Positions 11,280-22,625 of a stretch of DNA of 64,000 nt are shown piece by piece. The notes under the pieces are model-generated. The model was not told the origin of the DNA. It made no database searches and worked only from the letters and a program-made list of their open reading frames with translations. The stretch comes from Odontocerum albicorne (taxonomy: Eukaryota > Arthropoda > Insecta > Trichoptera > Odontoceridae). Made by a program: the position numbers and the translations under genes. Position 1 is the stretch's first letter. Every line of letters begins with the position of its first letter. The stretch covers positions 5,599,366 to 5,663,365 of the forward strand of contig OX463846.1 of NCBI GenBank assembly GCA_949825065.1. The letters are read 5' to 3'.

Positions 11280-12483
11280 ACACATCGATTAATAAGTCCC
11301 GGCACTAACCAACAGATGGCACCTCTAATAACAAATCCATACCATTTTCAGTTAGTACCAACCTTTAGAAGTTACGTGTCAAACTTTCATGACATTCCGA
11401 CATTGTATCATTCAGTTATTTTAGTTTTAGTGACGCTATTTTTGCTATTTTCAAAACAATGGAAAAAACCGAATTTCGTGTGTTGATTAAACATTGCTTT
11501 ATAATGGGAAAAAATACCGTTCAAACTCAGCGATGGCTTGAAAAGTGTTATCCGGGCTCTGCTCCGTCGAAAACAACCATTTGTCGGTGGTATGCTGATT
11601 TCAAACGCGGTCGTACATACACAAATGGTGCTGAACGCTCTGGTCGTCTAAATGAGGCTGTTACACCAGAAAACTTGTGTTTACATATTTTGCATGAACA
11701 TTTGGTCATGAAAAAGTTTTTTTCGAAATGGGTGTTTGCTCACAATGGAACAGAAAAAACAACGCATCGATGATTCAGAGCGCTGTTTGGCACTGTTTAC
11801 GCGAAATAAACAGGAGTTTTTGCATTGGTATGTGACAATGGATGAAACTTGGATCCACCTCTATACTCCGGAATCAAATACGCAGTCAGCTAATGGAGAG
11901 CAGCCGGTGAAAATCGTCTGAAGCGACCAAAAACTCAACAGTCGACCGGGAAGGTTATGGCCTCCGTATTTTGGGATGCGCATGGTATAATATTCATCGA
12001 TCACCTTGAAAAGGGAAAAACCATCAATAGCGATGGCTTGAAACATAGCGTTATTGGAGCGTTTGAAGGCAGCAATTGCAAAAAAACGGCCCCACATGAA
12101 GAAGAAAAAAGTTCTCTTTCATCAGGACAATGCACCGTGTCAGAAGTCGACGGTAACGATGGCCAAATTGCATGAGTTGAACTTCGAATTGCTTCCGCAC
12201 CCACCGTATTCTCCAGATTTGGCCCCCAGCGACTATTGGCTGTTCGCAGACCTCAAAAAGATGCTCCAGGGAAAGAGATTTGGCTCCAATGAAGAAGTGA
12301 TTGCCGAAACTAACGCCTATTTTGAAACCAAAGATAAATCGTTCTACACGGCTGGCATAGAAAAGTTAGGAAAGCGTTGGAATGAATGTATCGCTCAAAG
12401 AGACTATGTTGATGAATAAAGAAGAATTTTGGCAAACAAATGTTGTTTTAGTATTTAGTCCCGGGGCTTATTGATCGATGTGT
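11280..12483 (+). mobile_element. Decayed irritans-type mariner nested in a LINE fragment
   Basis: A 1,204-bp element with imperfect TIRs of about 27 bp (ACACATCGATTAATAAGTCC at the left; the mirrored form ends 12483) and TA on both sides (11278-11279, 12484-12485). The flanks 11060-11279 and 12484-12640 are two halves of one minus-strand LINE tail, so the mariner jumped into it. Its coding region is broken. Confidence 0.88.
11459..12419 (+). pseudogene. Irritans-type mariner transposase, frameshifted
   Basis: Starts MEKTEFRVLIKHCF and ends QRDYVDE, close in wording to Himar-like transposases. About 30 residues between VTPEN (11671-11685) and ILHEHL are missing. The frame changes around 11730, 11890, 12030 and 12055. 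The three catalytic segments are still readable in separate frames: TMDETWIH (11837-), LFHQDNAPC (about 12115-) and SPDLAPSDYWLF (about 12210-). A stop interrupts the segment after 11920. It cannot make a full transposase and is a fossil copy. Confidence 0.9.
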
Positions 12484-12640
12484 TATGCTCGCATTTCTAC
12501 AGCATTTTTCGGATTCATTCAGTCTTTTCTACGTCCACGTTTTCCTCCTGTACATCAAAGTAAACACCAAAATACTATTATGGAAGACCATTTTAGTAGA
12601 TTTTAATTCTGTTCGGTTCGAGTATATCATATATAAGCAA
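12484..12640 (-). repeat. LINE tail family T, right half split by mariner
   Basis: Matches 14565-14700 (GCATTTTT..CTTTCAGTCTTTTTCACGTC pattern to GGTTCGAGTAT), the segment that should adjoin the half at 11060-11279. Confidence 0.65.
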
Positions 12641-13194
12641 TTGGGGAAAGATTGACAAAAAAACAGATGCGTGAAACTCTCGCGCGGTAGAAGTGAAACT
12701 TCTTAGCTCCTAGGAAAAGTTGATTTTATGCATTACTTTTTTCCATTTGTTAACGATTTTTATAATTTTTTTAGGATTAGGAAATGGTTATGTGGATTTA
12801 AATTCAAGAAAATCTCTCTTAATAAATGTATATTATTATAATTGTATATTAAATATAAATTACATATTAAATAAATATTAATTGAAATAAAGTAAAATAA
12901 TTTAATATAAAATAAAATGATTAAATGTATTAATATAAAAATAATTTTTAAAAGTTTTTTTTTATAATAAATAATAATTTTAATAATAATATAATACACT
13001 TAATAACATAAAAAAAAGATTAATTATTATTAATAATAAATAATTATTAATATTAAAATAATTAATAATAATTTATTAAAATTTAAAGTATTTCATAATA
13101 ATAAATAATAATAATTTAATAATAATACAATACACCGTTTCACTTTTCGTGACGATCAGGCCAATTTTCGCCTATATAAGTTTCACTTCAAAAA
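12641..13194. other. Extreme AT-rich low-complexity tract
   Basis: 12755-13130 is almost entirely A and T, with ATAATAATT-like runs. A minus-strand frame here is low-complexity I/L/Y/N and is not a gene. Confidence 0.75.
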
Positions 13195-13390
13195 CGACAC
13201 GTAAAAGAACGACGTAACCAAATGAAGGATGCACAAGTATAGTAGAAGGAAATTTCAAGTCAGAGAAAATAGATGAACTATAGGAGAAGTTGTAGGGGGA
13301 ACAAAATGGGTATGCTGCGATGGCAAAGTCTGACGCTCGATCCTGTGTACTTCCTGTTTACTCAAAATTGGATATGATAGTATGTACTCG
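13195..13390 (+). repeat. LINE tail family T, decayed copy
   Basis: AAAGTCTGACGCTCGATCCTG and the tail GATAGTATGTACTCG match the family's 3' end; upstream coding is not readable. Confidence 0.5.
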
Positions 13391-14160
13391 TACGTGTATA
13401 TATCCTAATTTTAACCATCAGCCAACATCAACGGATATATGAGGATATAACTAGCAGTTTCCAAGGATGGAAAGCGCCTTATGTTATGTTCCCTGATGAG
13501 TACACCAAGACTTCGAGTAAATTCTGTTTAATTAAATACCTGTTTAATACCGTTGTTGTTCTTCGGACGTGCACCAATTCCTGGATGAGAATAAAATTCT
13601 GAGAATAATTATTGGATCGAAAACTGGAACTGAAGATGAATATGAAAATTAATAATACTTATAAAAACGGATGTGTTTTTTTCTATTTTATTTAACTTTG
13701 TTTTGTATCGCGCGTGCCTCCTACACAGCAGTTTCGAATTTATCTACTTTTGTGGTCATTTCAATCTGCTCAATATGGCAACAAATCCGAATAGCATTTT
13801 AAACTATTGGAAAATTTTCGAACATGTGTTATTTCAATTATTTTTTCTTTAACCATAATTTTTTTTTCAGTAATTACGTAACATCATCATGAACATCCAT
13901 TTTATAGAAGTTTTTCAACGCACTGTACAACGCAACGATTGAAACCAATTGAAAATTTAAAACTGTTAATTGTTTTGTTTTGCACGTACTATATTTTATA
14001 CCAGTGTTTATCAAACTTTCTTAATTCATGGATCAGTTTGTAGTCATTCCGATTCATCGCGAGCGAGTATTTTTGTGAAATTAAATAAAAATAATATTAA
14101 TTGAACGGAAAAAGCATTCAAATACACTTTAAGCTTGAATTAGTAAAAAAATACAAAAAA
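13391..14160. other. No recognised feature
   Basis: AT-rich; nothing identified. Confidence 0.5.
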
Positions 14161-14164
14161 CAAA

Positions 14165-14710
14165 TGATAAAATACATACATACATATCATAACGATTTTC
14201 CCTGTCAGGGTAAGGTGAAAGGACATAGTTCCATACTTTCTTGTCTCAAAATATATACATAACGTCTTCTACAACCATACACCTTCTCATGAAACTTCTA
14301 CGAGTTTTCTGACGTTCTTCGTTTTCTTCTTTAAGAATGTTCACTTGATCCAACCATACTTTTCTGGATCTTTCTTCCCACGCTTTCCACTCACCTTCCG
14401 CTCCTTTTGTTAGTATTTTTCTTTTATTGCATTTTACATGCCCAAAACATCTTAGCGTGCTCTTCGTCACCTTACTTAGCACATATGTTTTAAATTCACA
14501 TACATCCCTAATTCCTTCATTCCATATTTGGTCATACATTGTCACTCCATGTATCCTTCTCAATGCACGCATTTTTAAAGCTTTTATTTGGCTCCTTTCA
14601 GTCTTTTTTCACGTCGTCTTTTCACCCTCATATATTAAACAAAACACTGTTGTACTATCATCCTAGCAGATTTCAACATTTCCGGTTCGAGTATGTATTT
14701 ATATTAAAGT
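14165..14710 (-). repeat. LINE tail family T, long copy
   Basis: Minus strand reads RRIHGVTMYDQIWNEGIRDV, CEFKTYVLSKVTKSTLRCFG and SRKVWLDQVNILKEENEERQ; the 3' end is CCCTGACAGG-like with a TATGTATG tail at 14165. Confidence 0.8.
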
Positions 14711-14940
14711 GTTCCATTGACTTTGTTTCCTATCGCTATACATCGTTCGATATCTCTCTTAACTCTTTAATCATCTGAGAAAATACTATACATACAGCAA
14801 AATTTTTCAACTTGCTGCTACCCTATTATTCACCCATATGCCGCATTTACTTTTCCTTTCTCACTTTTCTGTCACCATCTCTTTGGATTACGCAACATTC
14901 ATTCTCGGATCTTTCTCTTCGCATCTCTCATATAATTTAC

Positions 14941-15455
14941 TTAGGCTAAGGCCACACCAAAGTGCTTCGCTTAGTGCTAAGCTAGGTGCTACGTGACTAA
15001 TTGACTAGGTGATTTCATGCTTGGGCACACCAAAGTGCTTCGCACAAATTCATTTGACATTTGGAAGCGGTTGAGTCAGCAAACGATGCCACTCTCAAAA
15101 CTAACCAGAAAGCTACTTATCTCAGAGAATTTAAGTATAAAATTTCAAACATCTCAAATTCGAACTTGTTGGGTGCATAATGTTAAATTATCTAGAAGTA
15201 CTTGTGGAGAGTTGCAACGTATCTACAAAGAATAAAACTTCCTCCAACTTGTAAAATCACTTGGTGACACAATAAAATTAACCAACACGTCTGTTCGCTA
15301 AGAGACTCACTAAGTGACTAATAGCCACATAGCGTGGCGCGAAGCGTGTAATGTGGCCATTGCGAGAGTATGGGGTGCGTTGGTTTACTAGGATATGTCA
15401 CCTAGCTCGCAGCTCTAAGCATTAAGCGAGGCTCCTACCTGTGTGGCCGAGGCCT
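14941..15455. mobile_element. Non-autonomous DNA element with GGCCACAC ends (~515 bp)
   Basis: Left end GGCTAAGGCCACACC, right end mirrored as GTGTGGCCGAGGCC, with a possible TTA duplication at both sides. Sub-terminal GCTTCGCTTAGTGCTAAGC-like motifs recur near both ends. A short open stretch (15017-15235) resembles no protein known to me. Superfamily not assigned. Confidence 0.6.
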
Positions 15456-15589
15456 TATCAAACTCAAATTATTAAACATATAATTAGAATAATTCATAAG
15501 TGATGAAGTTCATAGTCATGGTGATGGGAAAGTGAGAAAGGAAAAGTGAATTGGATATCATATGTGAGTTTGTAATTAAATATTAATGC

Positions 15590-16145
15590 ATGTTGAAAAA
15601 GGCTGCTATTTAGGTAGCATTTTTTCTGATGATGGAAGTGTTACGAGGGATATCGCGTGAAGCGTTAGGAAAATGGGGCACTAAAACACATACCCATATA
15701 CTTTATCAAACTTTGCAAACATGCGAGTCCACAACATTTTTTTAATATTATCTTTGATGTATGGGAGTGAAACGTGGATTTGGAACAAGAATACGGAACA
15801 AAGTGATTAGGGGTGAGTGTGAACTTAAAACTGATTTGTTGAGTAAGGTGGAGAAGATCACTCTGAGATGGTTTGGGCATGATAAATATTGACAAAGCAA
15901 ATGTACAGTGTATATGTAAGTGAAAGCAAGGTTGGTAACTGAAGATCTATCAAAGTAACATATGGTTGGATCAAGTGTATGATACATATGGAAGAAGAAA
16001 ATATAAAAAGCCAGATAAATCGTAGGAACTGTGCTAGAAGGTGTATGGTTGTAGAGGAAGTAAATGATGTGTGTTGCAATATGAAAGTCTGACGTTCTTT
16101 CCTTTCTGTCCACCTTGATAGGGAGACGATGTGGTTTGTATGTAT
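15590..16145 (+). repeat. LINE tail family T, longest 5' extent
   Basis: Starts in the late RT region (YLGSIFSDDGSVTRDI at about 15610-15660) and runs through the GDECELKTDLLSKVEKITLR-like block to a TTTGTATGTATGCAT tail. Stops and small shifts interrupt it. It shows that family T derives from an RTE-like ORF2. Confidence 0.75.
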
Positions 16146-16449
16146 GCATAATTTCTATATTTTTTTCTGTAATTTCTTCTCAATTGTTTACTAACAAGCC
16201 CTGGTCCGTGAGCCACAATTTGAGTAGCACTGGTATATACAACGAAATTGTGTTATTACGTACGTGCGAGTATACTATATTATATCAATTGTAAAAGTAT
16301 CGTGCTTTTATATGGTTTGTTTTTCATTAAACTTTAAGTTTCTCTGGTAGTTTGCATCCAATCAGTCGGTTTCATTTGATAATGGCCAATAATGGAAAAC
16401 ACTACTGGGCAAAATGAATCAAATATGGAAACAAAGCCATACGATTTAT

Positions 16450-17350
16450 GGGTATTATAAAAGTCAATTAGGAAATTATTCCGTTATTACAAGAATTATA
16501 TAAAAAAACACTAGACGGATAGGAAGGTGGTTTGACCATAGGAGGTTGTGAAATCTCCAATATAAGATGCGCACATTATACAATGCTCAGGCCAACGACG
16601 AAGGTGATATGACTGAGCTTCTTTATAGAGTTGAAACAGAGAGCCGCTTACTAGAACTAACAATAAACAAAAGTCCTTTTCGTGAACCAATTCGGAATTC
16701 AGATAAGAAATTACTTGCTAAGGAATTATGAAGAGGTCGACGAATTTGTATACCTTGATGGTCTTGTTACGAGGACGCCGTTTCACACCCTAGAGAGTGT
16801 GAAACGGCGATCCGAAGACGAACAGCTATGCAAAGTCTGGTAAGGATATAGACTTGCCGTTCTATACTCAGAAGAACCAAAATCCATCTGGTTAAGTCTA
16901 GTATTATCAACATCACTGTATGGAGTGGACATGGACGATAAGAAAGAAGGAAACAATAATGAAAGAAGGAAACAAGCCTTCGAAATAAAGTGTTGGAGAC
17001 GGATGCTTCGTATTCCATAGATCACAAGGCAAACCAACGTTTTTAGTATCAAAAAATTAGTGATTATCCATAGACTTGACACTGCATGCAGAAAAAATCC
17101 TAATATATTGTAATTTGGGCATGGAGCTAGAAAGAATGATGAACTCACGTTGGTGATCACGGGGACAGTTGAGGGATGACGATCAAAAGGAAGATTTTCT
17201 ATGAAATTGACGGTTCTTATAAATTAGTTAACTGGATCCTCTTCAAGTACTGCAGTCAACATGACCCATTACTGGAAGGGATGGATACATGTGGTGCGTC
17301 GTGTACAAGATATATCAGAGAGTCACAATGCTCAGCATTGAACATACGAC
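16450..17350 (+). pseudogene. RTE-like LINE ORF2 C-terminal fragment
   Basis: Readable islands in order: EEVDEFVYLDGLVTR, VKRRSEDEQLCKVW, QAFEIKCWRRMLRIP, ITRQTNVFSIKKLVI and a final region with CTRYIRESQC near 17320. These are the late-RT and C-terminal blocks of RTE-like proteins. Several stops and shifts make it a pseudogene. Confidence 0.75.
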
Positions 17351-17864
17351 GAAGAAAAATAAGAATTATAGAAAATGGTCGAATTTATGGATAAAAAATA
17401 GCTAATCAAAATGGCTGATGTGGCATATGAGAAGGTGGCCATTCAGAAATGAAACTGGGTAGGCAAGATTAAATTTCGAATTAACAAAATTGAACCTTCT
17501 TGGAAATTCCTTGAATGGTGCCCTAGCAAGAGGGTTTTTGGTAAGCCTCGGGCACGATAGTTGTATTATAATATACTTCTGGGAAACGTTTGAAGTAGCA
17601 CCTCAAACCAGGAAATTGTGATAGTAAAATATAGCTTATAATCGTATTCAACAGTAGATGCGAAATGGCTGATAAAGATTGACTTTGTATTGATTCTGGT
17701 TTTCTACAATTCTATGTTTGTTTACTGCCACGAAAATCTTATCTATTAATATTTTGTTTTGTTGGTCTTTCTCTTCATCGTTTGTTTGTATTGTCAATAC
17801 TATTGAATATCCTCTTTCGCCTTTTACTACATGTCTTGCGTATTTATTTATTTTCTGAAAGCGT
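17351..17864. other. No recognised gene
   Basis: Possibly further decayed element sequence; no readable frame. Confidence 0.45.
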
Positions 17865-18020
17865 CAAGTACAACGACTTCCGTTACCTAGTTAGTAAAAC
17901 GTTCATCTCCCAATCTGGAGGTTGCGGGCTGTTTTTTAATTGGAACCTTGATTCCAGTTTGGTTTTAAACTAATGCCTCTGGTAAGTTGGAAGATATTGC
18001 CACATGGTAATAAGTTCGTC
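17865..18020 (+). mobile_element. tRNA-derived SINE (family S1)
   Basis: Head TTCCGTTACCTAGTTAGTAA, body TTGATTCCAGTTTGGTTTTA, tail GGTAAGTTGGAAGATATTGC CACATGGTAATAAG. The B box is damaged. Confidence 0.7.
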
Positions 18021-18131
18021 AGGTTAAATTGTATACAATGTTAGTTTAATACAATACAAATATAGGTAAATGCTGTAGAAATTCGTGCACTGAGAAGGAA
18101 ACATGTGGTGATACGAGTACTGAGTGATAGT

Positions 18132-18565
18132 TTAGGATATGTATCCTAGAAGGAAGAGATGATGATGATTTGTTGATAAATAAAACACGTTTTTGGATCG
18201 CAATGCGGAAGAAGAGTTTTTATTAGTAAACGTAGGTATTTATACTATTTCCGCGTGTGTGCGGGAATGCGAGCACGATATCCTTCGTCTCGTTTCTGCA
18301 TTGACGAAACGATTAATGTTGTATGTAGGTATCATTCAAATACGGAACTGGCGAGACAGCCGTGGTGCGTTCTCGCTCCGGCGTGTAATGCGGTCCGCTC
18401 CGGGCCGCGGATTGAATGGCCGGCGTGTGAACTCTGAACTTGAATGGCCGGCGTGTGAACTTTGGACTTGTTTATTTAAATTTGTCGAGGAATGCAAGGG
18501 TCACTTCCTCGGCCATTGACCGTGTGTATGAATGCCCACAGTATTCCGAGTGGGCGACCGCCACA
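18132..18565 (-). mobile_element. LTR, second copy, inverted
   Basis: Reverse complement of the LTR at 55089-55528 over its whole length, including GTATAAATA- and AATAAAA-type signals on the minus strand and two tandem GAATGGCCGGCGTGTGAACT units. Its ends show no matching 5-bp flanks. GC-rich centre in AT-rich surroundings. Confidence 0.8.
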
Positions 18566-18925
18566 CTGAATCAAGTGATTAGGAACGAACGTGAAATTAA
18601 AACTGATGTGTTTATTAAGATGAAGAAGAACCCTCTATGGTTTAGATACGTAGAACGAATATATGAAGAAAGACTAACAAAATAAATATATAGTCCAAAT
18701 GTGAGTGAATGGCGTGGTAAAAAAAGATCTAGGAAAGTGTAGTTGAATCAAGTGAATGATATTTTGAAAGAAGGAAACGTAAAGAGTAAGATATATTGGA
18801 GGCATTATATGAGAAGGTGTATGGACATAGAAGACGCGAAAAATGTTTGTCAAGATAAGAAAGCCTGGCACTGTGCCTTCTTTGTTTACTCCGATAAAGA
18901 AATGTGATGGTGTGTATGCATGTGA
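18566..18925 (+). repeat. LINE tail family T copy adjoining an LTR
   Basis: NQVIRNEREIKTDVFIKMKK then KESRKVW-type end, finishing GTGATGGTGTGTATGCATG. Confidence 0.75.
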
Positions 18926-18948
18926 ATGTTTGTTTTTTTTTCTTTTCC

Positions 18949-19026
18949 ACGTTAATTTTATCTACTATATTATACGTTAATTTTATCTACTATATTATAC
19001 GTTAATTTTATCTACTATATTATATC
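18949..19026. repeat. Tandem repeat, 25 bp x 3
   Basis: ACGTTAATTTTATCTACTAT ATTAT repeated three times almost exactly. Confidence 0.85.
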
Positions 19027-19084
19027 ATATAGGTGGTTTAGAAAGTTATTTCGAATTTTTGAGTTAAATTGAGGCAATTTATAA

Positions 19085-19580
19085 AAATTCTGATGTAAAT
19101 TTGTTCCGTAATATGTGCACAGTTTTGTTTAACTGTATTCAAGTTTCTGAATAGAATGTCTTCAGTGTAACTTTCGAATTTGTGTCTGAGGGATATTTCT
19201 ATTGAGGAAGGTGGAGCTTTGAGATCCATTTCTTTATTATCTAATAAATTAGTTGTTACAAATCAATCGAATAGGGCAGGGTATTATGACAAAGCTTTTG
19301 CCGTTGCTGGTCTTGTGGTGTGGAATAATCTGCCTCCTAGTATCAGAAATGTGGGTGACGTGTGCAGCTATTGGAAGCCTTTTTGGGCGTGTGCTATAAG
19401 AAGTTTTTTTTAAATTTACAATCCTTTAGGGAGGTCTTATTAAAATTTACAATTGGATTCAATTCCCAAGTAAGCAAATCAAACTCAAATTACCAAAGTG
19501 TCAAGCACCCTTGAGGATAGTTTGTCCTCTAAATGGCGCTATGTAAATTGTTTTTGTATAATTATTATTATTTCTCGAAA
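19085..19580 (+). pseudogene. LINE 3' end with ATT-repeat tail (family L2)
   Basis: 19180-19412 reads YYDKAFAVAGLVVWNNLPPS and IRNVGD, the usual C-terminal end of CR1/Jockey-type LINE proteins. The 3' UTR ends CCCTTGAGGATAG, TGTCCTCTAAATGGCGCTAT and an ATTATTATT tail. The same tail is found on the SINE at 58195. Confidence 0.75.
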
Positions 19581-19589
19581 TATGTCACT

Positions 19590-20395
19590 GAACCAATTTT
19601 TTTATTGATTTTTGCAAAAAAGCTTTCGTTTGAAAAATAAAAGATAAAGATGGAAGAGAAAATGTGTCGAAGTAAATCTGCATACGAAATAAGTTTCGTT
19701 TTCTTTTCCCAAGAAACCACTGACAAATAAATATAACTGAGTGAATTCTCCATACATCCCAGTCAAAATGCGGATCCTTTCCTCTATCAATTTTATATGA
19801 AGTGTCTTCGAAGTGATACACGGAGGGAGAGTAACGTGTGATTTCTAGAGGTCACGTTGTGTATACAATATAACCTTATTTTTATTTGAGGCTTCAGTTA
19901 TTTTGAGAGAAAACACGTGTAAGCCTTCGCTTGGCATTTGCAATAAAAACAATAATTGGAAATTACATTGATAATAATATTAATAAAATGCCAATTTATA
20001 TAGCACCTTTAGAGACCGGACTAGCCTACTATTTAAAATTGACAGATTAAAATCATTCTAAAATACAATAAATATGTTTAATTTGAGTGTAAATATAGTA
20101 AGGTAGTCGCAGCGGCCATTTGATTATTACTTATCCGCATCTGTCCATGTTAAGAAAAATATATTTGGTAAGAAAACCGCAGAAAAATTATCAAGGAAAG
20201 TCAAACTATAAATAAACGTTTTTAGATCTTCCGATATGTGAAAGTGTTATGTGGTTATATGTCCGATGCTGCGAAACGAAAAAGTGTCCTACTATATTAT
20301 GTGCGGTATATTGTGGGATGAATATAATATTTTGGTCTGTCTGGAGTGATGAAGTGTGAGGAGTTTGATTTCGCGTGATGTATATGATACATATG
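19590..20395. other. No recognised gene
   Basis: Short frames on the minus strand only; AT-rich. Confidence 0.45.
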
Positions 20396-20665
20396 TAATT
20401 GAGTGTCACTGTTTATCAGGTTGATGATAATGTGCAACGGGGTTTTATATAATATAACATAATCAACAATCGGAAAGAAATATCGATTTATTTTTTTATG
20501 ATTTATGCCCTCAGTGAGATACAGGCAAAATCTTAGTTTACTGGGGACATGACAAATGAAAGGCATTAAAATTGTGTGTTCAAATTAAATAACCTGTTGT
20601 TTTTTCGCAAATTATGTATATTTCTTGACATGTGTAAAATTAATAAATAAATAAAAATAAATATT
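20396..20665 (+). repeat. Dispersed ~270-bp repeat R5 with A-rich tail, copy 1
   Basis: GTAATTGAGTGTCACTGTTT, GTGCAACGGGGTTTT, GTGAGATACAGGCAAAATC and CCTGTTGTTTTTTCGCAAAT recur at 38890-39170; tail AATAAATAAATAAAAAT. Confidence 0.8.
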
Positions 20666-21005
20666 ATTTTGTGTTACATTTTTGCTGCATACAATTCAAG
20701 TTATTGGGTATATTACAAAGTGCTCATGTCTTTTAAGAAATCAGAACTACTCGTATGTTGAAATATCTTCTGATATGTGAATGTAACATATTTGGCTATA
20801 TGTGTAGTAAAGTGTCTCAATTGTTCAATAGTATCATAAACTCTTTAATAAAACCTTTCAAAATGCGTTGTCTTAAAACTGTGTACGCCCATAATATTTT
20901 AAACACTAAAAAGTAGACAGTTTCGTAATATAGGACCAGCAACGGCAGTTTATCATAATTCTTCACCCTATTGTATCGATTTGGAACAATCAATTTATTA
21001 GATGA

Positions 21006-21356
21006 AAATATGTTTTAGACTTGAAAGTTTTATTCGTCTTCGAAGAACATCTATCAGACAAAGATTCGAAAGATACAATTCTTCTTCTTCCCAGTGTCAT
21101 GTCAGGTCCCCCCAACGTTGAATATCACCTGAGAGTAGACATCTTTGTCCCCGGCAGCCCAAAAAAGATCCCCGATTCTCCTTACAAGATACAATTAAGA
21201 CATCTTTTTAAGGGACATGAAAACAAAGTGATTTATCTTCAGGATACGTCTGTAAATTCACTTCTTCATCAAGCCTCTCTTTACAAGCCGATACCTGAAC
21301 ATTTAATTGAGAATGGATATGATTCGCAACTTCATCTTCTCGACTCTCTTCGATGA
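21006..21356 (+). other. Unrecognised open segment, possible isolated exon
   Basis: An ATG-less frame of 117 codons. Preceded at 21012-21018 by gttttag, a possible splice acceptor, then VLFVFEEHLSDKDSKDTILL, PSVMSGPPNVEYHLRVDIFV, PGSPKKIPDSPYKIQLRHLF and VNSLLHQASLYKPIPEHLIE to a stop. The composition looks like real coding sequence rather than AT-rich noise. I do not recognise the family. It may be a stranded host exon, a processed fragment or part of an element. Confidence 0.4.
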
Positions 21357-21505
21357 AGGCATAAACACTGAAACAGGATATATCCCACAGGATCTGCGGA
21401 AGTATCCCCAAATTCATTGGCTATATCGTGTTACGAATGTAGAAGTGCTTGCTCGTATATACAAGGATCGAGAACTGTTTGAAACTGTGAAGGTTCACTA
21501 ATTGT
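21310..21505 (+). pseudogene. LINE-like C-terminal snippet
   Basis: VTNVEVLARIYKDRELFETV near 21430-21490 matches the V.N.EVL.R...RELL.TIK block of RTE-type elements. The upstream part does not match, so the junction with the preceding ORF is mixed. Confidence 0.5.
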
Positions 21506-21514
21506 TGTATCATG

Positions 21515-21960
21515 GTCACATAATACATACCATTACGTTATTTCCCTGCCGGGGTAGGAGAGGACAGATGTCAGACTTTCCTGTCGCGATACACATCCTT
21601 CGCCTCTTCTACATTCTACGCTTCTTTCTTTCAGAATATAAGTCCTTTGATCCAACCATATTTTTTATGGCCTTATAAACCTTCCACTCACGTTTGCAGT
21701 CTGTATTTATTTTGTCAGACTTTCTTCATTCATGTTTCACATGTCCAAATCATCTTAGCGTGCTCTTTTTCATCTTAATTAACACATCAGCCTTAAGTTC
21801 ACATTCATTATTTATCACGTCATTACGTTTTCTGTCATACATTATAATGTCCACGTTTCACTCCCATACATCACATTTTGCACCGAAATACTATTGTGGA
21901 TCCACTAATCTTAGCAGATTTTGATATTTGTTCTACTTTTGGCGTAAAATGACGTAATTT
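21515..21960 (-). repeat. LINE tail family T copy
   Basis: Tail CATAATACATACCATTACG and CCCTGCCGGGGTAGGAGAG at the left end, coding end on the minus strand to the right. Confidence 0.75.
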
Positions 21961-22454
21961 TGACGTAACATAATGAAATCACAATATTTATTTAACGCTT
22001 GTCGCCTGTGATGGATAGCGAGTGACCAGGACTTATATTTTATTTTATTTCTCCAAATATATTGATTGCAGGGTCTTCATACTTAATGTACTCCTCATTA
22101 AAACCTCTATGATTTGAATGTCATTACGAAATAAAATCATTGATTAAAATTTACAGAAATCATTATTTTGTATAAATCGAAAACGGCCTTGCGTGTGTGT
22201 ATTTGATAACGTTGGTGTGTGTGTGCAGACACCTGCAAATTACAAAAAATGACCTAGCAGATTAAGCATAATTTTCATTTAAAACATACATTTTTCACTG
22301 GACGCTTAGCGTCTAGCGCCGTGGCTGTCTAATTTTTTTAGCATAGTAAGGCAAGTGTTAAATGGCAAACGAGGCAGAGGAAGACTTCGAATCTCTAAGT
22401 TTAAGAACTTGCGGAGTGGTTTGAGTGTAGTTTTTTTTTATTCAGTGCCTCCAG
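21961..22454. other. No recognised feature
   Basis: Contains a small hairpin GGACGCTTAGCGTCTAGCGC at about 22299; otherwise nothing. Confidence 0.45.
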
Positions 22455-22625
22455 TTTACCATAATGGGGATCTACGTCTATAATGGGGTTGGCAATAATG
22501 GGGATCTACGTCCATAATTGGTGTTGGCCATAATGGGGATCTACGTTCATAATGGGGGTTGGCCATAAGGGGGAACTACGTCTATAATGGGAGTTGGCCA
22601 TAATGGGGATCTACGTCCGATAAGA
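22455..22625. repeat. Minisatellite, ~36-38 bp x 5
   Basis: Units of CCATAATGGGGATCTACGTC and TATAATGGGGTTGG; GC-richer than the flanks. Confidence 0.85.

Noticed and set aside
12760..12999. 79-codon minus-strand frame
   Set aside because: Low-complexity I/L/Y/N translation of an almost pure A+T tract.
13492..13530. Hammerhead ribozyme at CCCTGATGAG
   Set aside because: Only the first core box matches; I could not find the GAAA box and pairing stems in the required places.
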